Source: Setoptus koraiensis
Lineage: Eukaryota; Arthropoda
NCBI GenBank assembly: GCA_048013815.1
Contig: CM106586.1
Location: 558,001-622,000, forward strand
DNA length: 64,000 nucleotides
Direction: 5' to 3'
In this document: positions 50,775 through 61,063 of the stretch, piece after piece
How the letters are laid out: the number at the start of each line of letters is the position of its first letter
Numbering within the stretch: position 1 is the first letter of the stretch
The notes under the pieces: generated by a model
The model's input: only the letters and a program-made list of their open reading frames with translations
Databases searched by the model: none
Told to the model about the DNA's origin: nothing
Made by a program: the position numbers and the translations under genes

Positions 50775-51895
50775 ACAAGTGATACTGATTCTATCAGTAC
50801 CTCGAGCGCTTAATTTTTTTGGATAGACGAGTATCGTTGGAATATGGATGCGAGTATGTGACAACATGTCGGAGATAATCATCTATGCCTGTCGATCAGA
50901 GTAGCCGAAAAGATGACAGAATGAATACAAGTTCTCCCAATTTCTATCGCAGCATGATACACATGTCGATTGCTTGCGTATGGAATTTAGTAAGATTCTA
51001 ATAGTCAGTTTCGCCGCAATGAGTAATTAAGTTAGACACACCAATTAGTCAATGGCGCAAACTTTGTTATAGTGCATCAATTTTGAATCTCGAAGTTCGA
51101 AATGTGACCATCGGAGTTCGAATTGTCACCAGCGAACTTCGAATTGTGACCATCGAACTCTGTACGAGCACCTGGAACTAGTATCGGAAATTCGAATTTT
51201 CAATTGCGAATTTCGAAGTTCGAAGTTCGAATTGTGACCGTCGAACTCTGACCATCGAACATCGAACTCTCACCGTCGAACATCAAACTCTGACCATCGA
51301 ACATCGAACGAGCAGCTGAAACTCTCATCAGGAATTCGAATTTTCAATTTCGAAGTTCGAATTGTGACCATCGAACTCTGACCACCGAACATCGAACGAG
51401 CAGCTGAAACTCTCATCAGGAATTCGAATTTTCAATTTTCGAATTTCGAAGTTCGGATTGTGACCATCGAACGCCGATCTCTGACCATCGAACATCAAAC
51501 GAGCGGCTGTAACTCTTATCAGAAATCTGAATTTTCAATTTCGAAGTTCGAATTGCGACCATCGAATAGTGACCACCGAACTCTGACCATCGAACATCGA
51601 ACGAGCAGATGAAATTCTTATAAGAAATTCGAATTTTCAATTTCGAAGTTCGATTTGTCACCACCGAACTCCGCACAAATGTGACCTAGTCAAATCTCCA
51701 TAGGATTGCATACAAATTATTCTCGAGTGAAGCGATAATAGACCAAGTCGAATCTACATAGGAATACATGTGTTATGTCTAGCAGGATTCTCACAAATTT
51801 GACCATGTCAAACCTCCATAGGATTACATAGTCACGTGAATAAACGTATCCATCCGACCCACATCAATAGCATCTTAATTAAAATTAAGCGCTAA
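50775..51895 (+). mobile_element. HINE-like family IIb, complete
   Basis: A good reference copy, 1.12 kb. ACAAG, hairpin arms GATACTGAT / ATCAGTACC, GAGCGCTTAATTTTTT, the IIb block, about 600 bp of TTCGAATTGTGACCATCGAA-type units, the CTAGTCAAATCTCCATAGGA and CACGTGAATAAACGTATCCA tail, then the 3' hairpin and CGCTAA. It is non-coding. Confidence 0.9.
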
Positions 51896-52620
51896 AACCT
51901 GAAGACTTCAGCGACCGCAGATCTAGAGCTTCACGTAAAGAGTGTTTCTTCAAGAAGCTGACGATTATGATTATCATGTCTAATTTGCCTCTTTCATTTA
52001 TCGATTCTGATGAAGTTAGAGATTTTTTTCGAGAATTCCTACCGGAATTTGAACGTCCATCGCGCAAACAGCTGGTTGATGTTCTTATCCCCAAAGAAGT
52101 TAGCGAGATTGATTTGAAAATGAATGTGTAAAGTTGACAATAATTCTATTGGAATCGAATTTGACTCGTGGACGGACAGCAATGGTGAGGCTATCTTCGG
52201 ATTTATTCTTAATACCCAAGAAAACGAGAAATTCCTCTATCAACTTTCGAAAGAATCGGCAATGCGACATACAGGAGCTTTTATATCAGGCATGCTCGCT
52301 AGGATAATCGAGCAACTTGGAAGCAGAAGAATAAACAACGTCATATCCGATGGCGCGTCTGAATGTGTTTCGGCTAGAAAATTGATTGCAGCGGAATATC
52401 CCAGCATAATAGGGACGAGATGCCTTGCCCATCTGGCCAATCTAATTGGACAAAAATCATTGGCATTAGCTGGAAAGGAGGTTACTGTTAGAAATGCTGA
52501 TAGGTTAATTTCTTTTGTTAGTCGGTTGAATAACCGTTCAATAATAGGCTGTTCAACGGTATGCTCTGGATATTGCACTGGATATTGCACATCTTTGCTG
52601 ACTGGATTGGTTGCGGACTA
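51896..52620 (+). pseudogene. hAT transposase fragment (second copy)
   Basis: Translation begins at the HINE 3' end. LPLSFIDSDEVRDFFREFLP and ERPSRKQLVDVLIPKE match the start of the hAT core. After a frame change near 52127 come EFDSWTDSNGEAIFGFILN, HTGAFISGMLARIIEQLG, VISDGASECVSARKL and TRCLAHLANLIG, the DUF659 region. It stops at 52620 before a short repeat. It is not the same gene as 32236-34458 but the same superfamily. The catalytic C-terminal part is missing. Confidence 0.8.
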
Positions 52621-52795
52621 GACTTGATTGCACTTAATTACCATTGCACTTGATTACTATTGCACTTGATTACTATCACACTTGATATTGCACATAGTTG
52701 CTATTGCACCTCGGACTAGAATTTTACCTAGATTATTGCACAATTTCAATCGGCCTTGACAAGCCAGCACCCCTTTTGGCCCCAAAAAAAGAAAA
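52621..52795 (+). repeat. TTGCACTTGATTACTA short tandem repeat
   Basis: About six 17-18-bp units (TTGCACTTGATTACTA variants), preceded by two ATTGCACTGGAT units within the hAT fragment end. Confidence 0.75.
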
Positions 52796-52964
52796 ACAAG
52801 TGATACTGATTCCGTCAGTATCTCGAGCGCTTAATTTTTTGGATAGACGAGTATCGTTGGAATATGGATGCGAGTATGTGACAACATGTCGGAGATAATC
52901 ATCTATGCCTGTCGATCAGAGTAGCCGAAAAGATGACAGAATGAATTCAAGTTCTCCCAATTTC
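52796..52964 (+). mobile_element. HINE-like family IIb, 5' part
   Basis: ACAAGTGATACTGATTCCGT hairpin start, GAGCGCTTAATTTTTTGG and the IIb block. Interrupted at 52965 by a TIR element. Confidence 0.8.
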
Positions 52965-53682
52965 GGTTGTTGTAGCGATTAGTGCCCCGCTCCGATTTTG
53001 ATGATACTTCTGGTACGGGTATGTCTTGACCCCAATAGACCGAGAAAATTAGTCCGGAAGTGCGGAAACTTCCGGTCCCGGTTTTTCATGAAGTTGAAGC
53101 TAGAGGTCTGAAAATCACCAGAGAGACGTTACTGACTACGATAAATATGATGGCATGATTTTCAGCTCTGTGTGACTTCCGGTTTTCCAGATATACAGAT
53201 ATATTTGGCGTAATAAGACCGGAAAGGGAGAAATTGGAGCTCCGCTTCGCTCAGGGATGAGTATGTCAAGGGCTCTGAGAATTCGGCCTTCGGCCTCGTA
53301 TTCTGGAGGCCGTCACATCTCCGTCGTCGCTCTCGCGACGACTGCGTGCGACGGGAACCCTTCGGGTAGGGTTGATGAGCGCTTCGGGTATCGGGCTGCG
53401 CCCTCTACCCTCTGCTCACATGACTGCAATCCATACACGACCGTTAGTAGAAAAACGGACTGTTCATCGCTGAGCTGCACATCTAACTGTGAGAATCTTG
53501 AGAACCGGGAGTGGCGAAGGCTCTTGTGTTGATCAGTACGGGCCTGCTAGCGCACGTATTTGGTCGATATTTCGTCCCGTCACCGCCCTTGCAGCGGTTT
53601 CTACCGAATACCTTGTGAACCGGAAATTGTTCAGGCTTGAAATTTACTGTATCGTGCTCTGCGTGCTTTTATCTAGATGGTC
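52965..53682 (+). mobile_element. TIR DNA element, 3'-truncated
   Basis: Left GGTTGTTGTAGCGATTAGTG, CCGGAAGTGCGGAAACTTCC, then GTCACATCTCCGTCGTCGC and a shortened right half. The right TIR is lost where HINE tail sequence resumes. Confidence 0.7.
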
Positions 53683-53745
53683 ACGTGAATAAACGTATCC
53701 ATCATCACTACCACAGTAGCTACTTAATTAAAATTAAGCGCTAAA
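53683..53745 (+). mobile_element. HINE-like 3'-end fragment
   Basis: TCACGTGAATAAACGTATCC, 3' hairpin and CGCTAA only. Possibly the tail of the copy begun at 52796, with the middle lost. Confidence 0.75.
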
Positions 53746-53872
53746 AATAGATCAGCACACTGGTCTGTACATACTTGCCATACAACCGGTTGTAACTGCA
53801 GCTCTACTTGTGACCCAAACTCGCACCAAAATGGAGTGGCACAAAGCATTAGGCCACCTCAATCAGGGTCTA
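53746..53872 (+). pseudogene. Copia pre-integrase fragment
   Basis: TRTKMEWHKALGHLNQ carries the WHxxLGHLN motif of the copia GAG-pre-integrase zinc region. About 40 codons, degenerate on both sides. Confidence 0.6.
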
Positions 53873-54221
53873 TAACGAAACAACGAATGCGTTGAAACAC
53901 CGAATGATCGAAACAACGAAAAATCAATACACCGACAAGGCTGTCATAACAACGAATTGCTGTTTCGACGAATCATCGAAACAACGAATCATCGAAACAA
54001 GGAATTATCGAAACAAGGAATTATCGGAACACCGAAGATTTGAGTATGCTGGTGATTGTTTTTTTATTTTTTGTTCGGTTTCTCTAGATTAGCTGGGTAG
54101 CAGGGCTAAAATGTCAGATACAATGAGTTTCTATATGATAATTTAAATTAGGTGGTGTGAGGACACTTTGTGTAGGCAAATGAATTGGCAATGCACATTA
54201 ATGTTATCGATTCATTCAATA
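53873..54221. repeat. CGAAACAACGAAT repeats and unassigned sequence
   Basis: About seven loosely spaced GAAACAACGAAT/GAAACAAGGAAT units (53877-54030). The CAACGA motif also fills the copia-like LTR at 5045-5518 on its coding strand, so the two may be related. The last 190 bp show nothing recognisable. Confidence 0.45.
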
Positions 54222-54462
54222 ATCCAAGCGTGCTAATCACGTCTAGTAAGTGAACGCGCATAGCATTCTATGTGCTAGATTCAACTAATCAACATTGTAA
54301 GCTTTGACTGTTCTAAATTTATCTAGTTTATTTCTCACAGTACAGCTTCCACCGTGCTATTTTTTCCTAGTTGAAAAAAGCACTGATTTGTTCTACCCAC
54401 GTGAATAAACGTATCTGCCAGAACCACCCCAATAGCTACTTAATTAAAATTAAGCGCTAATT
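54222..54462 (+). mobile_element. HINE-like family III, 3' fragment
   Basis: AAGCGTGCTAATCACGTCTA, CTAGTTTATTTCTCACAGTA, GCACTGATTTGTTCTACCCA and the 3' hairpin. Fused at 54463 to another element end. Confidence 0.75.
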
Positions 54463-54491
54463 AAGCGCTCGAAATACTGATTTGATCAGTG
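54463..54491 (-). mobile_element. HINE 5'-end stub fused head to tail
   Basis: AATTAAGCGCTCG and both hairpin arms (AATACTGAT, ATCAGT) but without the final ACTTGT. It shares its AATTAAGCGCT box with the preceding 3' end, as if the two ends recombined through it. Confidence 0.7.
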
Positions 54492-54889
54492 ATAGGAAAT
54501 CTTTCACGTGACAAAGAATTCATAGTCAATCTTGTTCCAGAGGCGACGTTAGAAGACGCAAATGCAAACATTGATTCGGGATGCAATGATCCGCTACTGA
54601 CAGCCGGAACTTCATTATGATACAGTCCATTTCCTGGATATGTTGAGCCAACATATGACACAGGTTGTTGTCTAGATAAAGATTGCTTTGTAGGCCCTGG
54701 CGCAATATAAACAACTGTAGATGCTAATGGATTATTGGCAACAACAGACTCGTTAGATGGTGAGTCAAAATTAGTTATATTATCTAAATTATGCAATGCA
54801 CATGATCCTCGAAATGATGTTCCACATGATATGAGGTAAGATGCTTGTACAGGGAACAGAAAAAATTTTGTCAAAATCGTCAAAGTCAA
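54492..54889 (-). pseudogene. Unrecognised ORF partly made of repeat
   Basis: About 130 residues on the minus strand: a hydrophobic start (MTLTILTKFFLFPVQASYLI) and then a Ser/Pro/Asn-rich region (SLSRQQPVSYVGSTYPGNGL). The start codon and first 15 codons lie in the first unit of the 83-bp array. It is cut at the HINE stub. No family recognised. Confidence 0.3.
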
Positions 54890-55265
54890 ATTCCCATAGA
54901 GTTAACATTGTTAACGTTTAGATACTTTAACACAGGGAACAGAAAAAATTTTGTCAAAATCGTCAAAGTCAAATTCCCATAGGGTTAACATTGTTAACGT
55001 TTAGATACTTTAACACAGGGAACAGAAAAAATTTTGTCAAAATCGTCAAAGTCAAATTCCCATAGAGTTAACATTGTTAACGTTTAGATACTTTAACACA
55101 GGGAACAGAAAAAATTTTGTCAAAATTAACAAAGTCAAATTCCCATAGAGTTAACATTGTTAACGTTTAGATACTTTAACACAGGGAACAGAAAAAATTT
55201 TGTCAAAATCGTCAAAGTCAAATTCCCATAGGGTTAACATTGTTAACGTTTAGATACTTTAACAC
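54851..55265. repeat. 83-bp tandem repeat array
   Basis: AGGGAACAGAAAAAATTTTG at about 54851, 54934, 55017, 55100 and 55183, exactly 83 bp apart. Each unit contains the palindrome GTTAACATTGTTAAC. Confidence 0.95.
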
Positions 55266-55276
55266 AGTTACATTAT

Positions 55277-58200
55277 TCAGATCGAGATCCGAGGCAGCGC
55301 AATATAATGTATTTGGCTATAACAAGACTCATCTATAATTTCGTCCCTGTTAATGGTGCTCCTGTCTGGTACAATATTGATAGTTAATTCATCATCACCG
55401 AATTCTATACACACCATTATAAATATCCATACACATAAATTGGTCGATGATAACTCAGAATACTCCCATACACTCCCCCTTTCAGCCCCATTATATTGGT
55501 GAAAGCATTATCAATAAATGTATCACAATCCGTTGTTGGGTCAGTGATGAGGTGATGGAAATTGTATTGCTCGAAAAATAGAGGCAAAGGACCATCACCC
55601 ACTGTGTTATGATTGAAATCTCCCATAATGATAAGATTGTCATATTCGCGTATTATTTCTTCCAAAAACTTCTCTAAATTCGGGAATGGCAAACTGGGAG
55701 AGACATAAATGAATGCGATCACTGTGTTTTTGAACTGAATTATAATTGTCTCTAGATGACCTGAATCGAAATTCAGACGTTCCATGCGTAATGTTCCAAG
55801 GGATTTTCTACCATGACATACCATTCCTGATCCTGCCATACCGTTCGATGAAACTAAGCTATCGAAGCAATTATAACCATCCACATCAACAAACTTATGG
55901 ATTAATCTCGTTTCAGCTAGACACATTATGTCGCACTGCCTCAGATTTGGATCGGAATCAATTTCCGAACTATTAGCGTTATAAGATTGTATGTTATAGA
56001 ATAAAAGAGAATCGACATCATCTTTGAAAGGTAGCTCTAGACAATCCAGTTTCTTGCTTCCGAGCCTCTTAAACTCTTCAATGAGGGAATGATTTGGTTT
56101 GGAGTCAAAATTAATACTTCCTACGATTCTTAAACCAGCCAACGTTTTAACTCTGCTAAGTCCCATATATACTAAATTCCGTGTATTGCATTTGTCAAGG
56201 TATAATACAACCTTATCATAAGTGGATCCTTGACTTTTATGAATTGTGAGAGCCTCAGCTAAAACTAATGGAAACTGTTTCCTCTGAACAACATATTTCG
56301 TTCTCTTGATAGTAATTTCCGCGCGATATACTCGAAATTTTTTTCCATCTTCCAAATGACTCAAGGTTAAACAGGCAACATTACCATGAGAATCCATTCT
56401 GTAATCATCTAAATGACACACTGCGCCATTAACAATACCCTCTGAAGTGTTTAAATTCTTGATTATCATATATTGAGCGCCTAATTTGAGATGTAATGTA
56501 GGAACGAACCCATCTGTCTCAGTCTTGGACAATTGATGGGCGTGTTTCAAAGCTTCCTCTTCGGATATGCTATGCTTGCGGACAACAAGCAAATCCTGTG
56601 CGGGAACCTCAATTGAATCACCAGGCAATTTGTCAAATATTTCACGATTGAGGTTATCAACAAATTCGTTTCGATAAGCTAATCTCACGCATCTTTCAGA
56701 TATAGGTATTGTATTTGCTTTAACAATGCGAGATGACAACAATAATCTATCTGATTCACGGAGGGTGCCAGCACAGAAATTATTTAAAGCTTCAGCGAAT
56801 TGAAGATCATCTTTTTGTCTCATAATCTCTTCTAACTTGTAATATTGAAAAAGCTTCCATAGTGTATTCTTGCTGAATAATAAGCCATGATTGTTTGATC
56901 TGTCATAGTCATCATCATAGACTGGTCGGCAGCAGACCGGGGGTAGTTGATTTAAATCGCCAACGCAAATTACAGATATACCACCAAACGGTAATGAATT
57001 TTCCATGATTTGTTTCAACCTTTCATCAACCTGTTTGAACAAATTGAGTCCCACCATCGATATTTCATCGATTATAAGTACAGTCAATTTGGAAAACCGA
57101 ACCTGAAATTCCTGTAAGGTGGAAGAATTCAAAGGTATCAATTTCTCACGATTCCTCTTATTTTGATTAACAGGAAACCTAAAAAGACTATGAAGAGTGT
57201 TTCCAGAAACATTGTAAGCAGCCTTTCCTGTAAATGCGCAAGTTATAACAGTTAAATCATCAGTGTGAAATTCAAAATTTTGTCCAATTAACCTCATTCC
57301 TGTCAATTGTATAGCCTTTATCAAAAGGCTCTTCCCGGTACCAGCACCTCCTCCGATGAAATGGAAAAATTGCTTTTGTTTTTTAATTAAAGAAACGAAA
57401 TTCAGCAGATATTTCCGCTGCCCTGAATTCAGCATGGCAATTAAATCCCGATAATCACATGAATTCGATTTGGGTACTCTTGTGGATACGCAAGCATCGT
57501 CACTGGGATTTCTTTCACCAATATCTTCTGTGAAACGCAAATAATCTTCGACGATACCAGAATCTTCATTCATATTCGCCTCTTCAACTTCTATGTATTC
57601 TTCCATAACATCGAGGTCTATCTTGTTGTACCTCCTAAAATTTTCCAAAATGGAAGGTTTAAAGCGTTCGTATAGCTCCAGTATTTCTGATCGATCAGAA
57701 CGATCCCATTCCTCTCTAAATGGAACATAGAGTACCACGCGCTGCATCTTGAATTCAAATTGGTCTATTTTTTCACGGATTGGTTTATGCCGTATAACAC
57801 GAGGAAACTTTCTCAAGGTAACATAACCTGCATTCTTCAACAAACGAAATTCATTATCACTCGAGGAATCCTGAGGCACATCCTGATCATCAAGTTCGTT
57901 TTCATCCTCGTCTTCACAATCCATATTTCGCGAAGGATGAAAAGTAGTTTTCGATTTCTTAGAGGATTTACTGTAGTTCGTCATTGCTGCAAAATCAGCC
58001 AAACACATAGATTCCATTTCGCTTGGCCTCAACATATATCGATCTATCAAACCAGATTCGTATATCTCAGTGGAATGTGGGTCCAATTTCTTCAGAATTT
58101 TCATCGGCAGTATGATTCTGCACCTTTCTTCTCTGCTATCAGTGTTAATGAATATGTCTGTTACATCAGATATATAGAGAGGTAGGCCAAGCAGATAATA

Positions 58201-60432
58201 CGCACATTCTTGGGCACAGAGCTCGGAATTGTGGATGTACTTTCCAGCTAAAGAATAATATTGCTCTTTGAGGCTGTGATTTCCTTTTTCAATCTGTCTG
58301 ATGAGTTTAGTCATAAGGGAGGAAATACCTTTTTGCTGCTTTCCTATATAATTAACAATGTAGGCAGCACAGGCGTAGGCATCTGATATGTATTGTATAT
58401 CCATATTACCTTGATGCAAACTCAAAATTTTTGGGTTGAAAGGGTTAATGTACCTATCCTTGAATGAACGTTTGAGGTAAATTTTATTGTGTTTCAGTGA
58501 AGATCTTATTGCCATAATATACTCGTCGTAACTGCAGTCAATTAATCGGAGGAAATGTTCGAAATCATGAACTATTTCATCATCAGATGCTAATAGAGCA
58601 TCAACCTTGGATAGAATTGAATCATATTTCTTATCTTCGCTACTGAGTGGGGTCAGCATCATTGTCTCTCTCATGGGGTAAAACGGGATATTAAATCTAC
58701 AACGGTTTTTCCTCAAACAGCCAATTTTGGTATGCTTATGACGTTGAAGAAGATTTGTGTCTAAATCGGCGTTGCAAGAGATGTATTTATCAATGAAACT
58801 TACAAACTCGAAACTCGACTCATCCATAGGAACATTTTCGAGCCATAAAACACCATGGACATGAGGAGAACCTCTGTGCTGGAATTCTGTCCTAAAAAAA
58901 TAATGAACAACTGGATATCTTTGGAAAATCCCATTCTTCTCTTTCATATAATTTATAAGAGCCTTAATACGATGATCGAAATACCGCGCCGTGGTTACCG
59001 GATCTTTACTCACCAGTCTAAGTTTATTCCAATAATCTAGGTGAGTGATTTCTTCATCAGTAATATCAGAACCTTCAACAGTCTTCTTCAGGCTTCTGAT
59101 GAGAGGTTTCCAATGAAGATCTGCGGATGAAAGAGTGATGAAGAAGGTTGGCTTTCCAAATTGACGAATTTTAGCTAACAAATTAGAGCGGACCTTCGAC
59201 CAGTAGAACGGAGTGTTGCGCACCTCTTGAAAAACCTTGTAACATTGATTTTGAGACAGCATCATTTGAATCTTTGATGCCTGTGCAGCCTCGAAGGCGG
59301 TCAATCCTATACTCTTCTGTTTTCTCATGCTTATCTTAATGCAACTCATCAAATCGATGAGTTGTGCTTTCCGTGTCATAAAAAAGAGGTGGGCTGGAGA
59401 ACAAAACCTCCTATCCTTATTGCGAATTTCATATCTGGCAATAGAACAATAGGTGATGTTTGAGTCTTGGTTTCTACCGTGGCCTTGATAAATATCGGGA
59501 AAAGAAAGCTCCTCTGCATCGTTGTCCTTCAAAAGACTCATAGCTGTTAAATACTGACTAGGAGCAATTGAAATAATTTCATCATCTTTGATTGCGAGGG
59601 TCTGATCGATCGGCTCTACCACAGGAATTATCTGATCATCACCAATGGAAACGTCATTAACATCCGTAATGAAGGGCACGGGACCATCTTTCCCTCGGAA
59701 GAATTCAATATTAACTTTGATACCATGCTTCTGATATAATGGCGATTTAGATAAATACTTGAGAGCGCGAAGAACTAGAACAGGACGTATTTCACCAAAC
59801 ATGTAGTCTCTAGAGTCAGACAATTTTCTCTTCAGTTTCAATTGGACGACGAAACTTTCATCGAACGCTCTTGGTAGAGTCTTCACCATCGAATCGACAC
59901 TAATAGGTACATTAAATACACCTCCTATCATTCCTTTCTGCCCTCGATATGTGAGACTTCGGAATAACATAAATGGTATCCTCGGAGATATTAATCTCAA
60001 TTCTAATGAGTTAAGAACGGAAATGCTTTCATGGATATCTGGGAATGGTGTGAAATTGATGTGGCAAAATTTCGGTACATGACCGGATGATAGAGAACGG
60101 TAACAATTCAGACATAAATTAGAATCCAAATTTATCTTAGGTAATTCTCCATTGTTAATGTAATCTTGGATCTTGATAATATTAGGATTTGAAGCCATAA
60201 AATTCTTGAAAATCAATCCAAAACAACATGAGCAAATGTGACTTGGACCTTCACTTATAGCATCATTATATTTTTTATCGCATTCTGAGATGTCTTTGCA
60301 AGTTCTCAATAGTTTCTTGCAATTATTAACTCGTTCTCTGTAGTGAACATCTTGCATCTTCCTCTTTTTATTCATTTGATATTCTCGCCTCTTGAGTTTC
60401 TTTGATTCTTCGCTATGTCTCTTCCTACCCAT
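55277..60432 (-). CDS. Helentron-type Helitron transposase (Rep, helicase, endonuclease)
   Basis: 1671-residue frame from ATG 60432, with one probable frameshift near 55430, after which the same domain continues to a stop at 55277. The N-terminus is basic (MGRKRHSEESKKLKRREY) with Cys pairs (CSCCFGLIF, LCLNCYRS), followed by a DUF6570-like segment (about 60-250) and a Helitron_like_N region. The rolling-circle Rep nuclease has the HUH motif in SPHVHGVLWL (about residue 524) and the paired tyrosines in AAYIVNYIGK (about 692). The PIF1-type helicase has Walker A GGGAGTGKS (about 1027), Walker B LIIDEISMVG (about 1122) and HKSQGST (about 1399). The C-terminal endonuclease of the AP/LINE type has GDFNHN (about 1604) and SYHRP in place of the usual SDH. 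This domain order marks the Helentron group. The protein would nick, unwind and transfer single strands in rolling-circle transposition. No HINE-type ends flank it. Confidence 0.92.
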
Positions 60433-60589
60433 TGTTAATCTGATAAATTACTTTTCTTGTCGTATATAGAAAAATGCATTATATTCGACTATTAACTATA
60501 CTAAATATTTACGATTCATCTTCAAATGAGCAAAAACTTGTTTGTGTCAGCTATCCTGGTTTCACCTTGACTATGCTGCTACGCGCTAT
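60433..60589 (-). other. Upstream region of Helentron gene
   Basis: AT-rich, with no HINE 5' hairpin. An ACTTGT at about 60536 resembles the last bases of the 5' terminus but lacks the stem. Start of transcription not identifiable. Confidence 0.3.
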
Positions 60590-61063
60590 CGACGTCGCTA
60601 ACAGTAATATTATAGTTATCTGCGTAGCTAGTAATCTTCTAGTTATAACACTTCTAGCTTCCAGTGCACTAAATCCGATTGTATACTGCTAGCCTTCTGC
60701 TGTGCTAGATTCATCTAGTTGGCATCTCAGCATTGAGCATGCTACTCTCGTATAGTTTCATCTACAATAGCATTAACAGTGCTGAAAATCAGTAGTTATT
60801 CTGAATAGCTTCTACTGTTCTACAATCTTCTAGTTCTGACGCCTCTAGCTTCCAGTGCACTAAATCCGAGTTGTATACAGCTAGCCTTCTGCTGTGCTAA
60901 ATTCATCTAGTTAGCATCTCAGCTTTGAGCGTGCTAATCGCGTCTATTAAGTGAACGCGCATAGCATTCTATGTGCTAAATTGAACTACTCAACATTGTA
61001 AGCTTTGAGTGTTCTAAATTTATCTAGTTTATTTCTCACAGTACAGCCTTCACCGTGCTATTT
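60590..61063 (+). mobile_element. HINE-like family III, interrupted before its 3' end
   Basis: CTAGCTTCCAGTGCACTAAA units (two copies about 190 bp apart) and CACAGTACAGCCTTCACCGT, as in 24330 and 54340. The family I copy at 61064 enters where CTAGTTGAAAAAAGCACTG should follow. Confidence 0.75.

Noticed and set aside
1149-54491. Scrambled gene segments as in ciliates, or integron-like cassettes, between the palindromic boxes
   Set aside because: The boxes bound repeat-filled elements with fixed 5'/3' polarity; the sequences between them are random transposon debris, and in several cases are co-linear across an element, which is simple insertion.
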